This document shows, one piece after another, positions 9,991 to 19,101 of a stretch of DNA of 28,234 bases. The stretch comes from Tieghemiomyces parasiticus (taxonomy: Eukaryota > Kickxellomycota > Dimargaritomycetes > Dimargaritales > Dimargaritaceae), in NCBI GenBank assembly GCA_027575765.1, contig JANBPT010000619.1:1-28234 (forward strand), given 5' to 3'. A program made the translations under genes and the position numbers. Within the stretch, counting starts at the first letter, position 1. Each line of letters begins with the position of its first letter. The notes under the pieces are model-generated. The model was not told the DNA's origin. It saw nothing but the letters and a program-made list of their open reading frames with translations, and did no database searches.

Positions 9991-12530
9991 CGGTGATAAC
10001 TCGACTGGATCTCTGCACTACAGTGGTACCTGTCTAAGTAAAAACGATCTATAGCCGATCTTGATGCGCGGAACGGAACTTGATTTATAGGAAGGGGGGT
10101 TAGAACGGGGTATCGGTGAAGGTCTCTTCGTAGGTTTCGCCGGCTGTGCCTTCAGGTATAGCGGAGGTCAACTGGAACTGACTGGTGCTACAATTCCCGG
10201 TCAGACCACCAAGAGGACTGTTTGGAGCTCTCTAAAAGGTATTTTGTCTTATCGGCTAAGCTTTCCCCCTCTCCACATGCAGTGACCGCGTTCGGCAGAG
10301 GACTCGCAGACTAGTCATTCCTAAGGTGCCCCATTCATTGACTCAGGGAATTGATAGGCCTAGCCAGGACAGCACCTTGGCGGCTCGGTCAGTACCATAA
10401 GGGCGGGGGGTGGTATAGGAGGGGGGTATGGTAATCCCAGCCGTTGGAGTATCCGATGATGACGCCTAATACAGGCTTCAGAGATAACTCGGGGTTGACC
10501 CCCTGCCTCGGCTCAACCAGGTTTAGTTTGCCTCACTCATACCGGCCGGCCATAGGGCCAACATGACGACTAAAACCTACCCTACCAGAGCCAGGGTATG
10601 GGTAAGGGGAATGGTTACACCTTGGCGTCATCGAGAGCGAGTTGTCAGGTCGGAGCTTTTGCCATAGTTACGAGAGCGTGAATTTCCGAGGAAGAGAATG
10701 GCCACCACGAGCGCCAGGCGAGCAGTATTAGGGTGCGGAGAATGACTGGGGGCCTCGATCTGGTTCCGCTCGCTTCGCCACAGTAGAGTCGTTCGCAACC
10801 AACAATGACACAACGCAGACATTAGGCGGATTATGGAAAGAGGGGGAGTACAGTTGGTGTGGTGGTGGGTCACGGAAGGCCAACGAAAGATTTGGTGCCG
10901 GATAACCGCCGCCCTCGATACCGTAAGACCCGATGAGTAATACCCTCTCTTGTCGTGGAACCGCATTAGGCAGGCGCGCCGTTCCATAGGCCAGGAGAGC
11001 TGGCTGCGATCTATTTGTGCGGGTGGTAGGGGAGGATTCGCGTCCAGGCCTCCCATTCGCTTGCCATCGTTTTTTTTTACTTTCCTTTTTGTAGCCTCTA
11101 TCGCTTGTAACTGTGAGCAGGAGGGGCCAATCACGGGGATGAGCAAACATGAGGATCCTCACTGGGTGCTGGGAAGGACCGGTGCTAGAAGAGCGACCGC
11201 AGAGAGTATCTGCAACCAACAACCAAAAAATACATCCTAAAATGACAATTCGAATTGCCGACAGAGGGCAGGTTGTAAAGTGTGGCATTGGCCGATGTTA
11301 AGCGCTTGTGTGCATGTGTGTGGTTGGTTGGTATGACAAGGGGGGTTTAGTGGAACGACTGGTAGGAAGGGTGGATGGGATGGGATGTGAGGCGAGCAAC
11401 GGGGCGGTTGGGGTGGGTGCGGTAAGCCACGGCAGCGGCTATAGGCTTAACCGGCAAGTCCTGCCTATTAGTTACCTGGTTCACCAGCCTACCCTCCCCT
11501 GGCCGTTCTTCCCCCTGCCCGACAATGCCATGACACACTTCGGCTTGACTGGTTTCTCCTGACCATAGCTTCGGTTTATAGTAGTTTCTCTCCCCTTTTT
11601 TTTACCGTTGCCAGGACGGTAGGAAGGTGGCCGGCAGGAGTACGCCATAGAAACCCAGACCACGAAGGCAGGCCACCCCCTAGTGCCGCGTGACGGCCAT
11701 GGGAGACCTATCTAGCCACACAGGCATGGTTATTGCGTGCCTCAGGGACTTCCCGTGGTGTAACAAGAAGACTGACCTCCTCAACCATCTCTCTTCCCCA
11801 CCAGTTTAATTTTCTCAACTCCACCAGGTCCAACCAATCCGCTTTACCGGAATTGAAGGTTCATCCTCTGCTCCAGCTCCCGAAAGCGAGCTGCGCGGAT
11901 GTACACACTATGATCCGCTGTTCTCCCACCGCTCCTATTCCAACATGCTCTTGCAAGTCCCTCCTGGTGGACTAAGGAAGGGTGTCTCCATGGAGGAGCT
12001 GTAAAGAAGAGATGAGGGTGGGGGGGGGAATGATAGTCCGGGCTCGCATATGGAAGCTGAGCAGTCCTAGCTGGTTCCTGTTGCATAGTCACCTCGCCAT
12101 GCAGTAGTCCGGATCAAGTAGCCAGAAATGAAACCCAACGGGCCAGTCAGTAACTATGGTATTTCGGTCCTACCCAAGAAGAAAAACAAAAAAATAAATA
12201 ATTTTTATCACACACGCGCTGGGGTTGTTTGGGAAGCTCGGGAGCTAGGCAAAACGCCGGTGGCGCTGTAGTTTCACAACTTTGAAGTCATTTCGAGCTT
12301 CCGTGCTTCCGTGTTGTCCTTCTTGTGTACATGGGCTTAGTGCCACTGCTTTTCTACCAAACACAGCAATGTAGGAATGAGTGCTGTCTGTGGTGCATTA
12401 GCCCTGTGTCGCGCAAGCTGCCTGGCGATTCGGACACATATCCCCCCTTTCGCCACGCTAATCCGCAGCCATTTAGCGCCCGCTCATCGACGGGCCCATT
12501 GTGCCTTTAAGCGGAGACAACGCTTCTTTT
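9991..12530. other. gene-poor interval, second part
   Basis: About 2.5 kb without a confidently supported gene. It includes a GC-rich, G-biased part (10.4-11.6 kb), where low stop frequency produces overlapping minus-strand frames; the best one is listed separately at 10728-11288. Homopolymer G and T runs are common. No repeat family was recognised. Confidence 0.45.
10728..11288 (-). CDS. doubtful ORF for a secreted-looking 186-residue protein
   Basis: The frame starts at a true ATG (11286-11288). Residues 1-30 look like a signal peptide: a short n-region with Arg13, a hydrophobic core IVILGCIFWLLVA, then DTLCG. The remainder is basic and low in recognisable structure (KKESKKKRW, many Pro, Arg and Ser). 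A second long frame (10628-11146) on the same strand is also open, which points to low stop density in this segment and argues against coding. No homology is recognised. A poly-pyrimidine stretch plus GCAG near residue 25 could equally be a splice acceptor. I list it as a candidate only. Confidence 0.2.
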   Translation of the reverse strand: MPHFTTCPLSAIRIVILGCIFWLLVADTLCGRSSSTGPSQHPVRILMFAHPRDWPLLLTVTSDRGYKKESKKKRWQANGRPGRESSPTTRTNRSQPALLAYGTARLPNAVPRQERVLLIGSYGIEGGGYPAPNLSLAFRDPPPHQLYSPSFHNPPNVCVVSLLVANDSTVAKRAEPDRGPQSFSAP

Positions 12531-12538
12531 ATTTAGTG

Positions 12539-12900
12539 CTATAAATACCACCAGTAACCTCCGAACATACTTTTCATTGGCAGACCATCCTCTGTCACTA
12601 TCTCAGCTTATCCCACCCTTAACGCCCACCGCTCATCGCTTCCGCCCACATCGGTTACCAGCTGGGACTTCCCACCAGCTACGCATTACGTGGCACCACT
12701 GGCCAATAAACCCGCGGCATTTAATTTTAGCAGCTCCCACCTTGTAAGTTATCGCTCCTTTATCGCTTGGCTGCAATTTGCTGTGATGTTTTGCACCTGT
12801 CTCCACCCTTTCCTTCTTGACTCGAACAACTGTTCTAATAATAGTGCAGGGGTGAAGTCCGACGGATGCTCATGCCCAAATGTCGTCAGAACTTACTGAA
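12539..12900 (+). other. possible spliced transcript: TATA box, ATG-free leader, one intron
   Basis: CTATAAATACC at 12539-12549 is followed by a CT-rich leader of about 195 bp without a single ATG. A textbook intron follows at 12744-12849: GTAAGT donor, CTAAT branch-like sequence 16 bases before the end, and TGCAG acceptor. Its 106-bp length fits the real introns in this window. After splicing, the first frames are only 17 codons (from ATG at 12867 and nearby). It may be the 5' end of an unrecognised gene, a non-coding RNA or a remnant. Confidence 0.25.
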
Positions 12901-12950
12901 TCGATGGCCACGGTGCTAGGTGACCAGGGCTGACTTGCACACTCTCTCAT

Positions 12951-12960
12951 CTATAAATAG
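12951..12960 (+). promoter_or_regulatory. TATA-like element CTATAAATAG
   Basis: It shares the core CTATAAATA with the element at 12539. No downstream gene was identified, so promoter function is unproven. Confidence 0.2.
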
Positions 12961-15480
12961 TCTATGGACGGACCGCCTCCTTCAGCCAGGGTGATCCGAG
13001 TAGGAGGGGTTGGCTGAACGGGGGTGGAATATGGGTAATATGGGCCCCTTAACGACGCCTGCTATTTTTAAAGACCTACCTCTAACCACGTCTGGCGTTA
13101 CCTTCGTGCCCGTCCTTCTGTGGCCCGAGGCGTCAAGTATTAATTCTCTTGCCCAACTGTGGCTCGCATTACCGTGGCTAGTTTGCGTCCATGTTCCCAA
13201 GCCAACAGCGTTGACCCGCCGGCTTGTGACGGTCTGGCAGATACGACTTTGAGGGTGTGAATAGCCAGGGTGTCCACGTACAATGTAAGAGGCTCACCGT
13301 GATGGGTCATGCCAGTTGGCTGGTACCGCGACTAATCACCTTTGCCCATTAGAAATCGGTATTAATCGACGGCAACGCAGCTTGGGGAGGAGCGGGGAAA
13401 AACCGCCAGTTGTTTGTTCCGGTGGCTTCAAGGGGGAAGCATTAGGTCATCCCCCTCCCTAGCACTCACTACCCTGAATCTCTACAACTCGTAGTGTAGC
13501 ATTCTGCGTGGTGACTACCATGGGCAAACCAGGGTGCAGCTTACGACCTCCCCAAACTTACGAGCGTTCGCCGCTCTCCCCCGCCGGCATAGACATCTGA
13601 GATAGAAATATACCCAATTTTCCATAGGGGTGATTGCAAAACGAGTCCCGGAACTGTGTCCGTAACCTAGATGGAGTGGCATGCGTCATTCAATACCCGC
13701 CTCTCTCCCCTTCATCCGGGGCGGTAGAAGCGTGCATTTGCAAGGTACAGTTATGTCACTGGAGTTGTACTCTATACATGGGGGTTAGGGGGATGACTAT
13801 AGTGTTCGTGTGGGTCCGGCCGACGCTGCCCGCACGTGAGGGTGACAGTTGCAATATCTCGCCACCCCTTTTTGATATGTCCAAAGACACCCCCAACTAC
13901 GCTCGTCAATAATGTTATCAGCCGAGCTCAGCCACGGTGGCATCGTGGGCGGCCAATCCGTTCACTAGCCGATGCACCAGGATGTTCAGCAATAAATGTC
14001 GGTCAAAAAGAACTAGCCGTGAGGGGCCTGTTTCGATAGGTAATTGGGAATATATCGTCAGGCGGAGGAGCGTCTTCCTCTACGTAATGACGCTACGAAG
14101 GCTGTTGGCAGTTACCTCTCTGGCAACGATTTGATAGTATGTGTCGGCTCCCTCCTCTTGTGTCAAACACGTTGATCAGCGCGCACTCGTAATTTATTAT
14201 GTAACGAGACTGATCGTAGGGCTACCATCAAAAGATCCTCATGCAATAAATCCGGTCGGGCGACAAGTGCCGTTATGTAGCAGAGTTTGACCGGCACCCG
14301 CGAAAATCGCCGTCTCCCGCACCTCACAGGATCCGGTCACATAATGTAGGGAAATTCGTCTCGAATATGCTCGTGGCAAGGATGCTGCCTGTTACGTACT
14401 CTTTTGGGGAAGGGTTGAATCTCGCTCCTACAGCAACAGGCGGGTATTCAATGGCAGGCAACATTCACTAACTATCGTTTGAGGGAGCGGCTTAGCCAAT
14501 ATATTGTACCAAGAGCTAATGGGGTTCTGTAGGATCGAGGCTAGAGTGTAGGACACACTACGTCTCGTTAAATGAAAGAGTGATGATATGCCGATAAATT
14601 AAATAAACTCGGCTGCCGGGGTCGGTGCCGATAGTGGGAAATGAGGGTATAGGGTAGTTAAAGTGTGGTTGCAACAGGTAACAATGGTACAAGAAAGGAT
14701 GGTGGATGGATCATACAGGGTCACGGCACCTGAAATGCTATATATATATGACATATGGGTACAATAGCCGAGCTGGTCAATGACAAAGGCCGAAATGGAT
14801 ATCACTGGGATACCAGTGAATAGTTGGCTGCTGCCAATATTATACATGAAGCCACGCAATCTCGCTACATCCTGGGGATAAGGCGGTATACACTCCCAGG
14901 ATAGTGAGATTCAGCAGTATAAGACTATGATTAACGAGTAATTGAAACATTTCAGAATTAATCGTCATGATTATTCTCTAACGTAATCACCAACGTGGGG
15001 GGGGGGCTAGTCGCTAGCCAGTAAAAGCTAGGGCGACCACTGTTTCCACTCTATTACCCAGTATATTATAGGAGAAGGAAACGATAACGTGTTCTGTGTG
15101 CGTGTGTGTGTGTGCGTAGTTCGGGCATGTTAAGCCTTAACTTAATTCAGAGATGAGCCAACATATTCAATGGCAGCATGGGGGAGACTACTAGCAAATA
15201 TGGAAATAAGATTATGAATACCTGATAATAGAGCACAATGCTTCTAAGGTGTAAACTTAGATATGTGCTTATCTCGGACATTTATAATGGGTTGGTATTA
15301 CCGTACAAATCAAGAAAATTACTCTAAAGCTGAAAAGAGACCCCATTTTGATTCCTAATAGCTGCAGGATAAGTAAGAAAAATCTGTAATGAAAAACGTC
15401 GTCAGTGACAAAAATTTCTAGAATCCTATAATTATAAAATGATGTAGCCAAATGTGGCAAAGTGTAAAGCGGACCGGAAT
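12961..15480. other. gene-poor interval, third part
   Basis: About 2.5 kb that becomes AT-rich towards its right end. Short frames lack ATG starts or protein-like composition. It includes a run of ten G (14997-15006) and a short TG microsatellite (15095-15116). No RNA gene was recognised. Confidence 0.45.
15095..15116. repeat. imperfect (TG)n microsatellite
   Basis: TG dinucleotides interrupted by two C bases, about 22 bp long. Confidence 0.7.
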
Positions 15481-15490
15481 TGGATAGCCG

Positions 15491-15518
15491 GTCCCGCTTT
15501 TAAAATTACCTCCGGGAC
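15491..15518. repeat. hairpin 1: GTCCCG / CGGGAC
   Basis: Perfect 6-base arms (15491-15496 and 15513-15518) around an AT-rich 16-base loop. First of three stem-loops upstream of the tRNA gene. Confidence 0.4.
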
Positions 15519-15682
15519 GGAGTGAAGAGTTTGGGAGTACGCAGTCGGAGCAGGGATATCCGAGTCTGCAACGCAGAGTGAAATCGGACAGCTATTGATG
15601 GATTTGTAAAACAAAGAAAACCTAAAAAAGTGCAACAATAAACAAGCTTAGGGGAATATTGTTACTAGGTTTACTTAACGGA

Positions 15683-15705
15683 ATAGTGCCAGCGGATGGC
15701 ACTAT
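15683..15705. repeat. hairpin 2: ATAGTGCC / GGCACTAT
   Basis: Perfect 8-base arms with a 7-base loop (AGCGGAT). Confidence 0.6.
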
Positions 15706-15722
15706 GGGACAGAAATCGGGAA

Positions 15723-15765
15723 ATAAGCTGCCGGGCCCTGTGTTGCATACTTGGGCCCGGCTTAT
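15723..15765. repeat. hairpin 3: GCCGGGCCC / GGGCCCGGC with extended stem
   Basis: Perfect 9-base arms (15730-15738 and 15753-15761) around a 14-base loop. The stem continues by ATAA/TTAT after a 3-base bulge on the left side. It starts 17 bases after hairpin 2, so the two could belong to one structured RNA. No T-run follows directly. Confidence 0.6.
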
Positions 15766-15951
15766 ATACTATGACTAAAATAAATAATTGACGCTGCTTG
15801 GTGGAGGGCCTGGCTGGTCCCCCGTCTCTTCCGGGCCTCTCCCAGAGGTCGCCCGGTCACTTTTCTTTGGTTTCTTTCGATAGTTGTATAGGCGCGGCCT
15901 ATTACAGCTCCTTAAAGTAAAAACCCGTGCTCGGCTTCACAAAAAATGTGG

Positions 15952-16022
15952 GCGCAGATGGTTTAGTGGTATAATTATCGCCTGCCACGCGATAGACCGG
16001 GGTTCGATTCCCCGTCTGCGCA
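15952..16022 (+). tRNA. tRNA-Gly, anticodon GCC
   Basis: A 71-base gene with all arms paired. The acceptor stem is GCGCAGA (15952-15958) with TCTGCGC (16015-16021), discriminator A16022. The anticodon stem is ATCGC/GCGAT with loop CTGCCAC, placing anticodon GCC at 15984-15986. The T stem is CGGGG/CCCCG with loop TTCGATT. The A box (TGGTTTAGTGGT) and B box (GGTTCGATTCC) are the internal Pol III promoter. There is no intron and CCA is not encoded, as expected in eukaryotes. It reads GGC and GGT glycine codons. Confidence 0.98.
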
Positions 16023-16026
16023 ATTC

Positions 16027-16031
16027 TTTTT
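16027..16031 (+). terminator. Pol III terminator of tRNA-Gly
   Basis: Five T on the coding strand, four bases after the tRNA 3' end. Confidence 0.85.
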
Positions 16032-16744
16032 ATTCTTCCAGCTGTTGCAGTTATATGGTAATGAGCTATTGCCAGACCGACAAAATAATGTGGATGCCGA
16101 AGGGATGTGAGTTTTACTCACGTTGTTGTTACGTGCTTCGAAAAAACTAGCCGGTCCATCGGTGATCACCGACGAAGGGAGTAATATTTGGTATAAAAGC
16201 GGCAAGATTAAAAATGTAACGTCGGATAAAACGATGGCGTTAGTAGGATGCATCGGCAGTAAATCGATACAAAGTAGGATGTGTCCGGGTTCAATTATCT
16301 ACTGATTTGCAAAGGGGGTTAGTTTAGCGAAAAGTAATTTTTATGATGTGCGCGGGACTGATGCGGCGGTTGGTAACGCGGTCCGTGTGGCAATTGGTGT
16401 GTTTATAGCGAAGGGGCTGTGAGGACAATCATGGCCGCCACCTTCCTTTCTCTGCGTTCGATTAGCTCGGTCGCGCTGGCTATCCCGAGCTTCACTACAA
16501 GTGTCCATCTTATTACCATGCGGTTACCTGCCCCAACAGGTCTTTTTTTTCGGCGTCAATTCGATGCCACGTTCGAAGACATCCATCATTGTGAATTCGC
16601 GGTCTCAGCAGTTTTTTAATGGTGTAAATACCCTCAGCTGCCACCCTAACTTGTTTCCATTCTCCACCGTAATACTCTGTCGACTTTTCTTGCTTAATAC
16701 CTTACATCCATCTTACCCTCTTGCCACTACACTGTATATCTACA
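16032..16744. other. spacer between tRNA-Gly and the small secreted peptide candidate
   Basis: It contains TATAAAAG at 16192-16199 and a 62-codon ATG frame (16431-16619) whose product begins MAATFLSLRSISSVALA, which I cannot support as a gene. From about 16640 the sequence turns CT-rich, like a fungal 5' UTR leading into the ATG at 16745. Confidence 0.4.
16192..16199 (+). promoter_or_regulatory. TATA box-like TATAAAAG
   Basis: A consensus TATA element on the plus strand, about 170 bp after the tRNA and 550 bp before the peptide candidate at 16745. Which transcript it would serve is unclear. Confidence 0.25.
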
Positions 16745-16942
16745 ATGCACCTTACTACCCGTTGCACCTTCATTGCAGTCGTACTCTTAATCATGACCGT
16801 TACCATGTTAGCCTTTACCAAAGCACGGCCAATGGATACTACACGGTCTAAATGGTATTTCGATTTCCCAAAACCTATGGTCGGAATGACCCTCGTCAAC
16901 TTCCGATATATCCTTCCTAGTATTGGCTCATACACGCTATAG
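16745..16942 (+). CDS. candidate small secreted peptide (65 residues)
   Basis: The ATG at 16745 opens a 65-residue frame. Residues 1-27 form a good signal peptide: MHLTTR n-region, a long hydrophobic core (about 8-24) and a TKA cleavage context before RPMD. The predicted mature part is 38 residues, rich in aromatics and basic residues (SKWYFDFPKPM, NFRYILPSIGSYTL), with no cysteine and no dibasic site. Support beyond the frame: a pyrimidine-rich leader ending CACTGTATATCTACA immediately before the ATG, and AATAAA at 16997-17002, 55 bp after the stop. The family is not recognised. It is short enough that chance remains possible. Confidence 0.4.
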   Translation: MHLTTRCTFIAVVLLIMTVTMLAFTKARPMDTTRSKWYFDFPKPMVGMTLVNFRYILPSIGSYTL

Positions 16943-16996
16943 ACAACGTTACCCGGCGACAGACATAACCTGGTCCCATATACTGCAGGGTAAAGC

Positions 16997-17002
16997 AATA
17001 AA
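16997..17002 (+). terminator. poly(A) signal AATAAA after the small peptide candidate
   Basis: A consensus hexamer 55 bp past the stop at 16942, on the coding strand of the candidate. Confidence 0.35.
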
Positions 17003-17228
17003 TACGCCATCACTCACAGTACAGGGTGATATGTGCTGGAACAAGATTAGGACTGTATTATTTTACGAGGTAAAAGTGGTGGGGTAAACTATATTCGGAT
17101 GAGTAACAGAGTAACGGAAATACATGGTAGGCCTAAGGCATGGCGTTGAGGGATGGAGGAGGGGCGTGAAGTACGGAGGTTTGGTTCAGGCCGCGGGTTT
17201 ATCAGAGTACGCTAGAGTGCCTCTCGAT

Positions 17229-18435
17229 TCATATATCGCTATCCCATATTGGCACCGAGTTGGCTCCCAAGAGCACGCCGCCCTTCCCAGTATTACACAG
17301 GCTGAGTGCCGCAAACTCGTCCTGGATGGTCTGTTTAGCCAGTTCGTCGAGCTCCTTCAGCATAGTTTGGATGATCTTCTTGAACCGGGCATCGATCTTA
17401 GTGAGGGTGTCCTGGAGTCCCTGATTTTGACTCACGAGGCTGACCATGTCGGAGAGGCGGTTGTAAACGAGGCAAATAACTTCGCACAGGGTGTCAAAGG
17501 TGTGTAAGAAGTCCATATCGAACGGAAAGTTACGTGCCTCGAGATAGTTGAACTGCATGCCTTCAGGTAGGAACCCAGCACCGCCGCTGCCGCCTCCTCC
17601 ACTATTACCGCCATTTCCGACGTTGGTGGCGCCGAGCGTAGTTGACGAGGTGGCCATCATACCGCCGCTGCCACCGCCAGGTCCATTGTTGACCACAGCG
17701 GTCATCGTGGAGGCCACCGTCGTACTGGAGGCGTTAGATACGCCTGGGCCGCCATATTGACTGCCGGTAAGGCCAAGGCTAGATCCCACATAGGATCCGA
17801 CACCACCGCCGTTACCCGCAGCGGAAGCCGCCTGGGCCATCCCGCCCGCACTGCTGGCGCTAAGCAGGGCCTCCTCGGCGCCGCGTGACTTGCGAAAGAA
17901 GGTCTTCTTCTTTTGCTTCTCGGCCTCGGCGGTATAGTCCTGGTACTCTTGCATGAGGGAGCCCAGGGCTTTGAGAAAATCGTGCGGGTTACTAATATCG
18001 AGGATGGGACCGAGACTGAGCCCCAGAGTGAGGTATTGGTGTGTCCTGTAGGGTTAGGAAGCAGTTGGGGTTGCCCGGAAGCAGGCCGGGGGCATACCAG
18101 GTGGAAGGAGGGGAGGTGAGCCAAAGGGTATTTAAGGTGAGAGGATGGAGAGGGGACGGGTTCGTTCCTCCGACGCCGGAGCTCTCACTGATGCAGTCCT
18201 GTGAAGAGTGCCCGACTCACCTCTGGCGCATGCGGACACTGTTGTAGAAGGCGGTTAGTTCGGAGGGTGGAATGGTGATGCAGTTGAAAAAGAGTGACGG
18301 GTTGGAGCTCACCACCCGGCGGAGGTGAATAAAAGTGACGATGCGCTTGTGAATCAGCTCGCGCACGGTCTCCCAGGCATTGTCGGCAGCCGCATTGCCC
18401 GTCGTGGACGGCAGTCCATTGCTACTTGAGTTCAT
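17229..18435 (-). CDS. conserved-looking protein of unknown family, two exons, 343 residues
   Basis: Exon 1 is 18435-18221 and exon 2 is 18045-17229. The 175-bp intron has a GTGAGT donor and a CTACAG acceptor and splits an Arg codon (AG|G). Without splicing, exon 1 meets a stop at once. The ATG at 18433-18435 is the first in the frame. Residues 20-100 are ordered-looking: AWETVRELIHKRIVTFIHLR, FFNCITIPPSELTAFYNSVR, THQYLTLGLSLGPILDISNP. Then comes a Lys-rich KQKKKTFFRKSRG (about 115-127), a Gly/Ser/Ala/Thr low-complexity insert (about 130-228), and a second ordered part (MQFNYLEARNFPFDMDFLHT, then a helical C-terminus with TLTKIDARFKKIIQTMLKEL). Aromatic and hydrophobic patterning outside the insert argues for a real folded protein. 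I recognise no named family. No signal peptide or membrane segment is seen, so it is probably cytosolic. Confidence 0.8.
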
Positions 18436-19101
18436 GGCGTGTCTGATGGGAGAAAGGCGGTGTTTTCGTGCCACTGAAGCGTGGTGCAGTCGGTAGCTGG
18501 ACGTCGCAGCTTGGAATTGGGCGGAGGCGGTGGAATGGGGGATTGAGGAAGAACGAAAGGAGCTGGCCAGTCGGAATTCACGACGTGACGGATGAGGGGT
18601 CAAGGGCGAGCTCAAAATGAGAGTTAAGGAATTGGCAGGATATGCTGGTTAGTAGCAAAACAGGACGTCATGGGTCGGATGGGCAAAGGGATGATTACTG
18701 GAACTGGTGAATATGTTTTCCACCCCGACTGTTCAGGGCACTCATCTTGAAAGCGGCCTGCGTGTGATGTTACTAGGTATACTTCGGTAGCAGGCTGGTC
18801 ATTGAAGGGGGGGGGATTAATTTCACCCTCTAGCGGGGTGTCTTGCGGAACTTGGCTATCGTCAATTGCTCAGGACGTTGGCGTTTATCTTTCCTTTAGG
18901 AGCTGTGGCGCCTGCTATACCTTATTATTCCTTAAAGTCAACTCGACAACCTGGCGCGACTAATCGCAATCGGCTGGCTTGGTTGCGGCTGGAGACTCTG
19001 ACGCATGAAATTTTATTTAGCCATATTAACGGGTTGATTTACTAGCCAGTAGACAAAAATATAAGGCGAACGTTAGTTCATGTCGACTACTACGAAGGTC
19101 A
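18436..19101. other. intergenic: promoter of the 343-residue protein gene and 3' flank of DBP8
   Basis: About 665 bp between two minus-strand genes. CT-rich sequence on the minus strand lies just upstream of 18435. A G-run lies near 18808-18816. No other gene is seen. Confidence 0.5.
19012..19017 (-). terminator. poly(A) signal AATAAA of DBP8
   Basis: TTTATT on the plus strand, about 85 bp past the reconstructed DBP8 stop at 19102. Its position supports the spliced gene end rather than the unspliced frame end at 19214. Confidence 0.5.

Noticed and set aside
15884..16150. An 88-codon frame over the tRNA gene
   Set aside because: It overlaps a complete tRNA-Gly; the frame is incidental.
16276..16305. 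GGGTTCAATT resembling a tRNA T-loop
   Set aside because: The flanking bases do not pair and no acceptor or anticodon arms are present.
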